Assembly: GCA_947497265.1 (NCBI GenBank)
Contig: CANMFP010000009.1
Location: 61,402 to 125,401 of the forward strand
Direction: 5' to 3'
DNA length: 64,000 bases
Origin: an uncultured Isoptericola sp.
Lineage (GTDB): Bacteria; Actinomycetota; Actinomycetes; Actinomycetales; Cellulomonadaceae
The position numbers and the translations under genes were made by a program. Within the stretch, counting starts at the first letter, position 1; every line of letters starts with the position of its first letter. Below are positions 19,504 through 27,588 of the stretch, piece by piece. The notes below the pieces were generated by a model. It had not been told where the DNA came from and did no database searches. It worked only from the letters and a program-made list of their open reading frames with translations.

Positions 19504-20493
19504 CTACGAGAGCAGCACGACCTCGCGGCGCCGCTCGAGCGAGACGAGATCCTCCTCCACCACGACCCGGCGCTCCGCCAGCCGCCCGCTGACGTGCTGC
19601 ACCGCCACCCGGGCGGCTTCGACCCGCTCGCGGGACTCGCGGACGTGGCGCGCCACCGACAGGTCGCTGAAGACGTTGTCGAACCAGATGTCGAACGTCC
19701 GCGACATGCCCTCGACGCCCAGCGCGCCGACCCCTCGCTCACCCACGTCGCCGAGCTCGACCATCAGGTGGGCGAGGGCCGCGTCGGCCTCCCGGGCCAG
19801 CTCGGCCGCCCGGTCGAGACGGCGGTGCTTGGCGATGCTCGCGAGCAGGTCGCCGCCCAGGTACGTGTCGTACATCGACCAGCCGTTCGCGCCCGCCAGC
19901 TCGCCGGCCGCCGCCTCGAGAGCGGTCGCGGCGGCATCCGCCGCGTCCTGCGCCTCGGCGATCTCCAGCTTCTCGGCCCGACGTCGGCCCCGCCGTTCCG
20001 CGACGTCCACGAGCTCGGCACCACGCCCCCTGCCCGCCGTCCACAGCCAGGCCTCCTTGTCCGCGAGCGCGCGCTCCCGCCGTCCGGCGACGTCGCCCAG
20101 ACGCGCGACCGCACCCTCGGCGACCTGCAGCTCACGCTGCGCCGCCGCGCGGCGGGTCTCCGCTGCGGCGACGGCGTACTCGGCGGTGCGCTGCTCGGCC
20201 CGCTCCGTGTCGAGGCGTTCGTCGCGAGCGCCGCGCAGGGTCGCCCAGAGTCGGTCGAGGCTCAGCGACTCCAGGCGCTCCACGTCGGCCGACTCGTCGG
20301 CGAGCTGCTCGAGAGCACGCTCCACCGCTCGGTCCGCAGCCCGCAGCCCGGCGGCCGCGCGTTCCCGGCGGGCCAGGTAGTCCGCCAGGAGCGTGGCGTC
20401 CTGCTGCGCCTGCTCGACGCGCGCCTCGAGGGCCGCGGATTCCGGGTCCGTCGGGTCGGGCTCAGCAGGTCGGTGCACCACGGGGTCGGCCAT
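19504..20493 (-). CDS. alanine/arginine-rich coiled-coil protein of unknown function
   Basis: 329 aa; I do not recognise a family. Residues about 20-180 are heptad-like and rich in Ala, Arg, Glu and Leu (for example ALEARVEQAQQDATLLADYL), predicting long coiled coils. NGWSMYDTYLGGDLLASIAKHRRLDRAAELAREAD near 200-235 and TFDIWFDNVFSDLSVARHVRESRERV near 270 are the most informative, probably conserved, segments. There is no signal peptide or membrane span. Start ATG 20493 was chosen; ATG 20505 is possible. It is divergent from the quinone oxidoreductase. Confidence 0.75.
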   Translation of the reverse strand: MADPVVHRPAEPDPTDPESAALEARVEQAQQDATLLADYLARRERAAAGLRAADRAVERALEQLADESADVERLESLSLDRLWATLRGARDERLDTERAEQRTAEYAVAAAETRRAAAQRELQVAEGAVARLGDVAGRRERALADKEAWLWTAGRGRGAELVDVAERRGRRRAEKLEIAEAQDAADAAATALEAAAGELAGANGWSMYDTYLGGDLLASIAKHRRLDRAAELAREADAALAHLMVELGDVGERGVGALGVEGMSRTFDIWFDNVFSDLSVARHVRESRERVEAARVAVQHVSGRLAERRVVVEEDLVSLERRREVVLLS

Positions 20494-20532
20494 GGCCTCC
20501 AACATAGTGGCCCGTGGCACCGGAACGTCCTC

Positions 20533-20538
20533 TACGTT
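20533..20538 (+). promoter_or_regulatory. -10 element, likely leaderless
   Basis: TACGTT ends 6 nt before the ATG at 20545; no Shine-Dalgarno. Confidence 0.5.
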
Positions 20539-20544
20539 GGGATC

Positions 20545-21504
20545 ATGCTCGCTGCCACCGTCGCCCGCTTCTCCCCCGACGCCCCGCTGCACGGACTGGA
20601 GGTCACCGACCGCCCCGCGCCGATCGAGCGCGAGCACTGGACCACGGTCCAGGTGCGCGCCGCCACGCTCAACCATCACGACCTGTGGTCCCTGCGCGGC
20701 GTCGGCCTGCGCGAGGAGCAGCTCCCGATGATCCTCGGCACGGACGCCGCGGGTGTCACGCCGCACGGCACCGAGGTCGTGCTGCACGCCGTCGTCGGTG
20801 CGGACGGCCACGGCGTCGGCCCGCACGAGCGGCGCTCCCTGCTGTCCGAGCGGTACCCGGGCACTCTCGCCGAGCAGGTCTCCGTGCCCACGGCGAACCT
20901 CGTGCCCAAGCCCGCGGAGCTCACGTTCGCCGAGGCGGCCTGCCTGCCGACGGCGTGGCTGACGGCCTACCGGATGCTGTTCGGCGCGGCGGCGCTGCGG
21001 CCGGGCGACCGCGTGCTCGTGCAGGGTGTGGGCGGCGGGGTCGCCACCGCGGCCGTCGTGCTGGGGTCGGCAGCCGGCCTCGAGGTGACCGCCACGTCGC
21101 GCGACGCAGGCAAGCGCGAGCGGGCGCTCGAGCTCGGGGCGGCCCGCGCCGTCGAGCCCGGGACCCGCCTGCCCGAGCGCGTCGACGCCGTCGTCGAGTC
21201 CGTCGGCGAGGCGACCTGGGCGCACTCGGTGCGGTCCGTGCGGCCCGGCGGCACCATCGTGGTGTGCGGGGCGACCAGCGGTGACGCGCCGCCCGCGGAG
21301 CTGACCCGGCTGTTCTTCTCCGAGATCCGTGTGCAGGGCGTCACGATGGGGTCGCGCGAGGACCTCGCTGCGCTGCTGCGGTTCTGCGCGCGGACCGGCG
21401 TGCGGCCGGTCATCGACTCCGAGGTGTCGCTGGCGGACGTCGGCACGGGCCTCGCCCGGCTGGCCGCGGGCGACCAGACGGGCAAGATCGTCGTCGTCCC
21501 CTGA
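20545..21504 (+). CDS. zinc-free medium-chain dehydrogenase (quinone oxidoreductase-like)
   Basis: 319 aa. GroES-like N-terminus with AATLNHHDLWSLRG and ILGTDAAGVTPHG; Rossmann motif VQGVGGGVATAAVVLGSAAG near 155; NAD(P)-side motif VVESVGEATWAHSVRSVRPGG near 215. No structural-zinc Cys cluster. It resembles the NADPH:quinone oxidoreductase/zeta-crystallin group; the substrate is unknown. The ATG follows a leaderless-type -10 element. A long hairpin follows 18 bp after the stop. Confidence 0.88.
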   Translation: MLAATVARFSPDAPLHGLEVTDRPAPIEREHWTTVQVRAATLNHHDLWSLRGVGLREEQLPMILGTDAAGVTPHGTEVVLHAVVGADGHGVGPHERRSLLSERYPGTLAEQVSVPTANLVPKPAELTFAEAACLPTAWLTAYRMLFGAAALRPGDRVLVQGVGGGVATAAVVLGSAAGLEVTATSRDAGKRERALELGAARAVEPGTRLPERVDAVVESVGEATWAHSVRSVRPGGTIVVCGATSGDAPPAELTRLFFSEIRVQGVTMGSREDLAALLRFCARTGVRPVIDSEVSLADVGTGLARLAAGDQTGKIVVVP

Positions 21505-21521
21505 CCCTGCGACTGCCCCTT

Positions 21522-21603
21522 CGAACGTTGTGGGCGCGATTTCTGGGTCGGAAATCATCCCAAGAGGGACGAATCGGGCCAGAAATCGCGCCCACAACGT
21601 TCG
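21522..21603. repeat. 25-bp-arm inverted repeat between convergent genes
   Basis: 21522-21546 and 21579-21603 are perfect 25-bp reverse complements (arms begin CGAACGTTGTGGGCG). The 32-nt centre contains further imperfect pairing (TCGGAAATCATCCC against GGGACGAATC). It may act as a bidirectional terminator for the two converging genes, but lacks T-runs and is longer than typical. Its sequence is unrelated to the tilS palindrome. Confidence 0.85.
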
Positions 21604-21621
21604 GTAGGGCGGCCGGGCGGG

Positions 21622-23385
21622 TCAGGCGAAGCGGGCGCGGTAGGCGTCCAGCAGCGACGGACCGTCCGGCCCGAGGTGCCACACGTTCCAACCGTCGTCG
21701 GTGGGGGTCCCGCTCGCGGCCGAGGCCGCATGGTCCGGGTGCTGGTAGCGGGAGCCGTCGGCCAGCTCGATCGCGCCGTCCGGGTGCAGCACGGCCTCGA
21801 AGTGCTGCCGGCGGCGCGGCCGCGACCACACGAGCAGCGTGGGGCGGTGCAGGGTGGCGGCGAGCGCGATGAGGTCGCCGTCCACCTCGTCGTCGAACGC
21901 CATCGGTGCGGACTGGGCCGTCTCGTACAGGCCGTAGTCGGGCGGCGGGGTGTACGACGGCGCCTCCAGCGGCGGGACCTCGAGGCGCGGCAGGTCCTCG
22001 GAAGCGTTCGTCCAGCTGCTCGGCGTCGACGGCTCCCACCCGGAGGACCGGTACGGCGGAGGGTCGTTGAGCGGGTCCTCCCAGCGTGCCTCCGGCGGAT
22101 CCCACGGCGCCGGCTCACGACGCCGGGTGGCAGGCTCCGGCCGCGGTGCCGGCGGCAGGTCCAGCGCCGGGGCGGTGTACCGCGCGAAGTCCTCACCGAG
22201 TCCGGGGGTGTCGACGCTCGACGCCGACCTCGTGCGGCGGGCGAGCTCCGCGAGGTCGAGGTCCTCCGCCGAGCCCGCCGACGCCGCGGTGAAGGCCGCC
22301 AGCTCCGGCGAGGGCTGCTGCGGCTGCGACGTGAAGCGGTCCCTGCGGGACCGACGTCGGACGGCCGGCTGCTGAGCCGGTGGCGCCGGTGGCGGAGGTG
22401 TCGGCTGCGGCGGAGCGGGCGGCGGTGGCGGCGCGGCCGCCGGGGCCGGACGTGGCGGCGTGCCGGCGTCGCTGGTCTGGCCGCCCTGCCTGCTCTGGCT
22501 GCTCTGGCTGCCGGCCGCGTCGGCGCGGACCGTCGGGAGCGACAGGCTGGACGCCCCGGCGGCGGCCCGCCGTCCGGCCCGGGTCCGGTGCGGGGCGGGG
22601 GCGGGCGCCGGCTCGGACGCGGCCCGCCGGGCCGGTGCTGGCGCCGCGGGCGGGTTCGGCGAGGCAGGCTGCGCGACCGCCGGGTGCTTGCCGGTCAGGG
22701 CGATGCCCACCTTGACGCCCTCCGCGAAGGACTCCGGCTCGGTGTCGGCGGATGCGGCGGCCCGGCGCGTCCCCTCCGGTGCGACACCGGACAGGCGTGG
22801 CGCCGTCGGGGCGGAGGCCGGGTGGATCACCAACGGGGAGACGTCGACGAACCGTCGCCCGTCCTGGCTGTGGACCACGCCCATCTTGAGCACCTCGACG
22901 GGCATCGTGGGCTGACGCAGGAAGTCGACGGCGTTCAGGATCTCCTCGCCGGCCTCCTGGCAGATGATGATCAGCCGGGCGCTGGAGCGCCCCGGCTGGG
23001 ACCGGGTGATCGGCACGGAGTCGTAGAACGAGGCGACGTCCCGCTGGAACGCGTTCGGCCCGCCGTGGTACCGGGAGGCGAGCTCGCCGCGGGTGAGCCG
23101 GCCGGCCCAGCCCGCGTGGTCCAGCGCCCGGGTCAGCGCCGGGCGGTCGAGCTCGGCGACCAGCTCGACCACGACCGGCGAGCCGGTGGCGTCCAGCGCG
23201 AGCAGGTGCGGCTCGTCAGGTCCGGCGCCCTGGGCGACGGGGAAGATCTGCTCCCCGAGCAGCCCGTCGATGTGCGAGTCCACGACGCGGTGCGCCGTCG
23301 TCCCGAGCCCGGGCTCCACGGCACCTGCGGACCGCCCGGACTGGACGAGGAGCGGCCTGCTGGCGTCGACCTCGAACAGTGGCAT
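21622..23385 (-). CDS. proline-rich protein with an N-terminal nuclease-like domain
   Basis: 587 aa, not assigned to a named family. Residues 1-180 form a compact domain: a strand-like PHLLALDATGSPVVVELV near 55-75, then a helix ALTRALDHAGWAGRL, resembling the DUF91/PD-(D/E)xK arrangement but with Val where the catalytic Lys of ExK would be. Residues about 190-500 are Pro/Ala/Ser-rich and probably disordered. The last about 80 residues (LIALAATLHRPTLLVWSRPRRRQHFEAVLHPDGAIEL) form a second small domain. No signal peptide or membrane span. Start ATG 23385 (MPLFEVDAS). Confidence 0.75.
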   Translation of the reverse strand: MPLFEVDASRPLLVQSGRSAGAVEPGLGTTAHRVVDSHIDGLLGEQIFPVAQGAGPDEPHLLALDATGSPVVVELVAELDRPALTRALDHAGWAGRLTRGELASRYHGGPNAFQRDVASFYDSVPITRSQPGRSSARLIIICQEAGEEILNAVDFLRQPTMPVEVLKMGVVHSQDGRRFVDVSPLVIHPASAPTAPRLSGVAPEGTRRAAASADTEPESFAEGVKVGIALTGKHPAVAQPASPNPPAAPAPARRAASEPAPAPAPHRTRAGRRAAAGASSLSLPTVRADAAGSQSSQSRQGGQTSDAGTPPRPAPAAAPPPPPAPPQPTPPPPAPPAQQPAVRRRSRRDRFTSQPQQPSPELAAFTAASAGSAEDLDLAELARRTRSASSVDTPGLGEDFARYTAPALDLPPAPRPEPATRRREPAPWDPPEARWEDPLNDPPPYRSSGWEPSTPSSWTNASEDLPRLEVPPLEAPSYTPPPDYGLYETAQSAPMAFDDEVDGDLIALAATLHRPTLLVWSRPRRRQHFEAVLHPDGAIELADGSRYQHPDHAASAASGTPTDDGWNVWHLGPDGPSLLDAYRARFA

Positions 23386-23490
23386 CGCGCTGACTTCTCC
23401 CCGGTTCCCGCACACGGCCCGGTGCCGTGTGCCGCATAGCCTACGGCGAGACGTCCCGTGACCTGCAACACTGCAGGTGGGTGACCACGG

Positions 23491-23811
23491 TCACGCGTGC
23501 CCGGCCTGCTCCTCGTCCGCGGCAAGCGCTTCCTCGACGCGCCGGATCTTGGCGTCGAGCTGCCCGGTGTACCCCGGGCGGATGTCGGCCTTGAGCACGA
23601 GCGAGACCCGGTGACCGCCCGCGCCCACGGCCTCGGTGGCGCGCTGGATCACCGGCATCACCTCGTCCCACTCCCCCTCGATCTCGGTGAACATGGACGT
23701 GGTCCGGTGCGGCAGCCTGGACTCCCGCACGATGCGGACGGCCTCGGCGACGGGGCCCGCGACGGACTCCCCCGCGCCGAGCGGGGAGACGGAGAACGCG
23801 AAGACAGCCAT
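23491..23811 (-). CDS. thiamine-binding protein, MTH1187/YkoF-like
   Basis: 106 aa. Begins MAVFAFSVSPLGAGESVAG and continues with TTSMFTEIEGEWDEVMPVIQRATEAV, the signature of the MTH1187/YkoF-like superfamily, whose members bind thiamine or its precursors. Acts in the cytoplasm; the exact role is unknown. Divergent from cofD with 35 bp between the starts. Confidence 0.85.
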   Translation of the reverse strand: MAVFAFSVSPLGAGESVAGPVAEAVRIVRESRLPHRTTSMFTEIEGEWDEVMPVIQRATEAVGAGGHRVSLVLKADIRPGYTGQLDAKIRRVEEALAADEEQAGHA

Positions 23812-23834
23812 GCCTCCATCATGCCTCCCCCGTC

Positions 23835-23840
23835 TACGCT
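23835..23840 (+). promoter_or_regulatory. -10 element, likely leaderless, for cofD
   Basis: TACGCT ends 6 nt before the GTG start at 23847. Confidence 0.5.
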
Positions 23841-23846
23841 CGGGGG

Positions 23847-24803
23847 GTGAGTACCTCGGTGACGGTCCTGGCCGGTGGCGTCGGCGGCGCCCGCCTCGCG
23901 CACGGCTTCGCGCTCGCGCTGCCCGACGGCGGCACCCCGGCGGACGGTGGCGGCCTGACCTGCGTGGTCAACGTCGGCGACGACACGACCCGCCACGGGC
24001 TGCACGTCTCGCCCGACCTCGACACGGTGATGTACACGCTGGCCGGGCTCAACGACGAGGAACGCGGCTGGGGGCTGACGGGCGAGTCGTACGCGACGCT
24101 GGCGCAGCTCGAACGGCTCGGTGAGGACACCTGGTTCACGCTCGGCGACAAGGACCTGGCGACCCACGTGGTGCGGACCGCGCGCCTGCGCGAGGGCGTG
24201 CCGCTGAGCGGGGTGACCGCCACCCTGACGGCCTCGCTGGGCGTGGGCGCCCGGCTGCTCCCGGTCACGGACGACCCGGTGCGCACGCAGGTGACCACGC
24301 CGTCGGGCACCCTCGCCTTCCAGGAGTACTTCGTGCGGCGTCAGCACGCCGACGCGGTGCTCGACCTGACCTTCGACGGCATCGGGTCCGCCCGCCCGGC
24401 GCCCGGGGTGCTGCCGGCGGTGCGGGACGCCGACCTGCTGGTGGTGGCGCCGTCGAACCCGTTCCTCTCCGTCGAACCGGTGCTCGGCGTGCCCGGTGTG
24501 CGCGACGCCGTGGCGGCCTCGCGAGCACGCCGGGTGGCGGTCAGCCCGATCGTGGGCGGCCGGGCGGTGAAGGGGCCGGCCGCGCAGATCCTCGAGTCGC
24601 TCGGGCACGAGGTCTCGGCGGTGGGCGTGGCACGGCTGTACACCGGCGTCGTGGACGTCATGGTGATCGACGAGGCGGACGCCGCGCTGGCCGCACCGGT
24701 CGAGGACCTCGGGTTCGAGGTGGTGGTCACCGACACCATCATGGGAGGTCCGGCCGGTCGCGAGCGCCTGGCCCGCGAGCTCCTCGCCGTGGCCGGGCCG
24801 TGA
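23847..24803 (+). CDS. cofD: 2-phospho-L-lactate transferase (F420 biosynthesis)
   Basis: Transfers the phospholactyl-type moiety onto FO to give F420-0. The product is 318 aa. The nucleotide/Fo site is TVLAGGVGGARLAHGF at the N-terminus, VNVGDDTTRHGLHVSPDLDTVMYTLAG near 45-70 is family-defining, and APSNPFLSVEPVLGVPGV near 200 and SPIVGGRAVKGPAA near 232 follow. The GTG start at 23847 is preceded by a leaderless-type -10. Overlaps cofC (GTGA), so the two are coupled. Confidence 0.95.
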   Translation: MSTSVTVLAGGVGGARLAHGFALALPDGGTPADGGGLTCVVNVGDDTTRHGLHVSPDLDTVMYTLAGLNDEERGWGLTGESYATLAQLERLGEDTWFTLGDKDLATHVVRTARLREGVPLSGVTATLTASLGVGARLLPVTDDPVRTQVTTPSGTLAFQEYFVRRQHADAVLDLTFDGIGSARPAPGVLPAVRDADLLVVAPSNPFLSVEPVLGVPGVRDAVAASRARRVAVSPIVGGRAVKGPAAQILESLGHEVSAVGVARLYTGVVDVMVIDEADAALAAPVEDLGFEVVVTDTIMGGPAGRERLARELLAVAGP

Positions 24804-25489
24804 CGAGTCCCCGCACGGTCGCCGTGGTCCCGCTCCGCGACGGCGTCTCGGGCAAGTCGCGGCTCGCGGCCGCCCTTGATCCGGGTGCCCGACGACGGCT
24901 GGTCGTCGCGCTGGCGCGGCACGTCGTGGAGGTGCTCGCCCCGCTCGTGGCGGACGGCCGGCTGGCGGGGGTCGTGGTGGTGACGGCGGACGTGCCGTTC
25001 GTCAAGGAGGTCCTCGCGGCAGTCCCGGGTCAGGTGATCGCGGAGCCGCCCGGCACGCCCGGCCTGAACGGCGCCCTCGACCACGCCCGCGACCACGTCC
25101 GGAACCTGGGCGCGGACCGGATGCTGGTCGTGCACGCGGACCTGCCCCGGCTCACGACCGACGACGTCGACGCCCTCCTGGCGACCCGGGCCGACGTCAC
25201 GATCGCCACCGACCGCCATGCGACCGGCACCAACCTGCTCATGGTCCCGCTCACCGCTCCCCTCGCAGCGAAGGGCTACCGGTTCCGGTTCGGCGCCGGG
25301 TCCCGGGCCGCCCACGAGGCGGAGGCCGGGACGCACGGCCTGACCTCCGCCGTCGTGCAGCGACCCGGCACCGCCGCGGACCTCGACACGCTCGACGACT
25401 GGGCCGAGCTCCCCGCCGAGATCCGCGCCCGGGTGGGTGCCGCCGTCGGGCACCCGCTCACCGAGCGGCCGGCCCGGCAGGCGCAGTAG
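24800..25489 (+). CDS. cofC: 2-phospho-L-lactate guanylyltransferase
   Basis: Activates the phosphorylated three-carbon acid with GTP to provide the CofD substrate. The product is 229 aa. N-terminal VAVVPLRDGVSGKSRLAAAL is the nucleotide-binding stretch; VVVVTADVPFVKEVL, HARDHVRNLGADRMLVVHADLPRLTTDDVD and FRFGAGSRAAHEAEA follow the family. GTG start overlaps the cofD stop. No cofE/fbiB or cofG/H/fbiC is in the window, so the F420 genes are split. Convergent with the aldo/keto reductase. Confidence 0.93.
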   Translation: MTSPRTVAVVPLRDGVSGKSRLAAALDPGARRRLVVALARHVVEVLAPLVADGRLAGVVVVTADVPFVKEVLAAVPGQVIAEPPGTPGLNGALDHARDHVRNLGADRMLVVHADLPRLTTDDVDALLATRADVTIATDRHATGTNLLMVPLTAPLAAKGYRFRFGAGSRAAHEAEAGTHGLTSAVVQRPGTAADLDTLDDWAELPAEIRARVGAAVGHPLTERPARQAQ

Positions 25490-25507
25490 CGGCGGGCAGG
25501 TCGCCGC

Positions 25508-26476
25508 TCAGGCCGCGTCGAGGCGGGTGCGCACCTCCTGCGGCAGGTCGAGGTGCACCGCACCGAGGAGCTCGTCGAGCTGCTCCACGGAGCTCGGTCC
25601 CGTCACCGGGATCACCGGCACCTCGCCGCCCATCATCCAGGCGAGCGCCACCTGCGCGGGGGTCGCACCGATCTCGCGGGCGACCTCGCGCAGGACGCGG
25701 ACCCGGTGGACCGACCCGGGGTGGTCGGCGTCGTGGTACAGGCCCTTGTCGTCCCGCATCAGGGCCCCGGCCTGCAGCGGCCCGTACCCCACGACCGTCA
25801 GCGACGGCCGGCCCGGAGTCCCCGTGGACGCGGCGTAGTCGAGCAGGTCGCGACTCACCCAGGGGCGCGACGTCGGCCGCGGGTACACGTACGAGTGCTG
25901 CTGCTGCACGACGGCGTAGGGCGGCACGCCCTGACGCTCGGCCTCGGCGCGGGCCTCGACGAGTCGCCACAGCGTGACGTTCGAGATGCCGGTCAGACCC
26001 ACCGCGCCCTCGGCCTGGAGCTTGCCCAGCGCCCCGACCGTCTCGGCCAGCGGGGTGTCGCGGTCGTCCACGTGCCCGTAGAGCACGTCCAGGTGGTCGG
26101 TGCCCAGGTGGCGCATGCTCTTGTGCGCCTCGGCCTCGATCACGCCGGCGCCGAGGCCCTCGAAGTTGTCCGGCGTGAAGGGCAGGCCCCGGTCGCGGGG
26201 GCCGGCGCCGACCTTGGTGGCGATCCGGACGTGGTCACGGTGGCGCCGGGCGGCCAGCCAGCCCCCGATCAGGTCCTCGCTGTCCCGGCCGTGCCCGCCG
26301 TGCCACACGGCATAGTTGTTGGCGGTGTCCAGGAAGGTCCCGCCCGCCTCGACGAACCGGTCGAGGATCGCCTCCGAGGTGGCCGGGTCCACGAGGGTCC
26401 CGTAGTTCATGGTGCCGAGGCACAGGGTGGACACCTCGATGGCGCGGTCCCCGGTGCCGATGGTGCGGTAGCGCAT
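25508..26476 (-). CDS. aldo/keto reductase, copy 1
   Basis: 322 aa TIM-barrel NAD(P)H-dependent oxidoreductase. Catalytic tetrad positions: Asp in TFLDTANNY near 51, Tyr56 in that motif, Lys in IATKVG near 84, His in LYGHVDD near 128. Start ATG 26476. By eye about 60% identical to the next gene upstream, so the pair arose by duplication. Separated from copy 2 by 52 bp on the same strand. Confidence 0.92.
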   Translation of the reverse strand: MRYRTIGTGDRAIEVSTLCLGTMNYGTLVDPATSEAILDRFVEAGGTFLDTANNYAVWHGGHGRDSEDLIGGWLAARRHRDHVRIATKVGAGPRDRGLPFTPDNFEGLGAGVIEAEAHKSMRHLGTDHLDVLYGHVDDRDTPLAETVGALGKLQAEGAVGLTGISNVTLWRLVEARAEAERQGVPPYAVVQQQHSYVYPRPTSRPWVSRDLLDYAASTGTPGRPSLTVVGYGPLQAGALMRDDKGLYHDADHPGSVHRVRVLREVAREIGATPAQVALAWMMGGEVPVIPVTGPSSVEQLDELLGAVHLDLPQEVRTRLDAA

Positions 26477-26528
26477 GGTTCCTCCGTTTGGTGGTTCGTG
26501 CTGGTCGGTGGTGGTCGGACGGAGCCGG

Positions 26529-27506
26529 TCAGACGGCGTCGAGGCGGGCTCGCAGCTCAGGGTCCAGGTCGAGGTCGGCGGCGCCGAGCAGCTCGTCGAG
26601 CTGTTCCACGCTGCTCGCACCGACGATCGGGATCACGGGGACCTCACCGCCGAGCAGCCACGCGAGCACCACCTGGTTCGGCGTGGCACCGGCCTCGGCC
26701 GCGACCTCGCGCAGCACCCGCAGGCGCTCGTGGGTGGTGGGGTGGTCGAACCCGTTCCAGAGCGGCTTGTCCGGACGGGTGAGCGCACCCTGCATGAGCG
26801 GCGAGTAGGCCACGACGGCGAGAGGGCTGCCCGCCTGCGAGGACGCGCGCGCGTAGTCGAGCAGCTCGGTCGACGCCCAGTTGTGGCGTCCGTCGGGACG
26901 CGGGTACGGGTAGGTGCGCTGCTGCTGGACCAGGCCGTAGGGCGCCACTCCTTGTCGGACCGCCTCCTCACGGGCTTCGACGACGCGGTGCAGCGCCACG
27001 TTGGAGATCCCGGCGATGCCCACCAAGCCCTCGGCCTGCAGCTTGCCGAACGCGCCGACGGTCTCGGCGAGCGGAGTCCCGGGATCGTCGACGTGCCCGT
27101 AGTACGCGTCGAGGCGGTCGACCCCGAGGTGGCGCAGGCTCTCGCGGGCCTCGGCGGCGATGGTCTCGGCACCGAGTCCCTGGTAGTTGGCCGGCGGGTC
27201 GTGCCGCAGCGGGAGGTCGGGGTCCTTCTTCGCGGCGCCCACCTTGGTGGCGATGCGGACCTGGTCGTGCGCTCGTCGGTCGGCGAGCCAGCGGCCGAGG
27301 ACGTCCTCGCTGTCCCGGCCGTGGCCGCCGTCCCAGCCGTTGTAGTTGTTGGACGTGTCGAGGAACGTGCCGCCCGCCTCGACGAACCGGTCGAGGATGG
27401 CGCGCGCGGTCTTCTCGTCGGTATGCGTCCCGAACCACATCGTGCCGAGGCACAGGGAGCTGACCTCGAAGGACGTCGAACCGTTGCTGATCGTGCGGTA
27501 GCGCAT
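26529..27506 (-). CDS. aldo/keto reductase, copy 2
   Basis: 325 aa paralogue of the downstream reductase, with the same tetrad (TFLDTSNNY, IATKVG, YYGHVDD). Start ATG 27506. It differs mainly in the loop LPLRHDPPANYQGLG, which may alter substrate range. Divergent from a MocR-type regulator with 82 bp between starts, so both reductases are candidate targets of that regulator. Substrates are unknown. Confidence 0.92.
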   Translation of the reverse strand: MRYRTISNGSTSFEVSSLCLGTMWFGTHTDEKTARAILDRFVEAGGTFLDTSNNYNGWDGGHGRDSEDVLGRWLADRRAHDQVRIATKVGAAKKDPDLPLRHDPPANYQGLGAETIAAEARESLRHLGVDRLDAYYGHVDDPGTPLAETVGAFGKLQAEGLVGIAGISNVALHRVVEAREEAVRQGVAPYGLVQQQRTYPYPRPDGRHNWASTELLDYARASSQAGSPLAVVAYSPLMQGALTRPDKPLWNGFDHPTTHERLRVLREVAAEAGATPNQVVLAWLLGGEVPVIPIVGASSVEQLDELLGAADLDLDPELRARLDAV

Positions 27507-27588
27507 GGGTACTCCGTGGGGAAGAGGCGTGTCGGGATGACAGCATCGACGCTACGGAGAGATCGGCACGGGTGTACCGTCCATTTCC

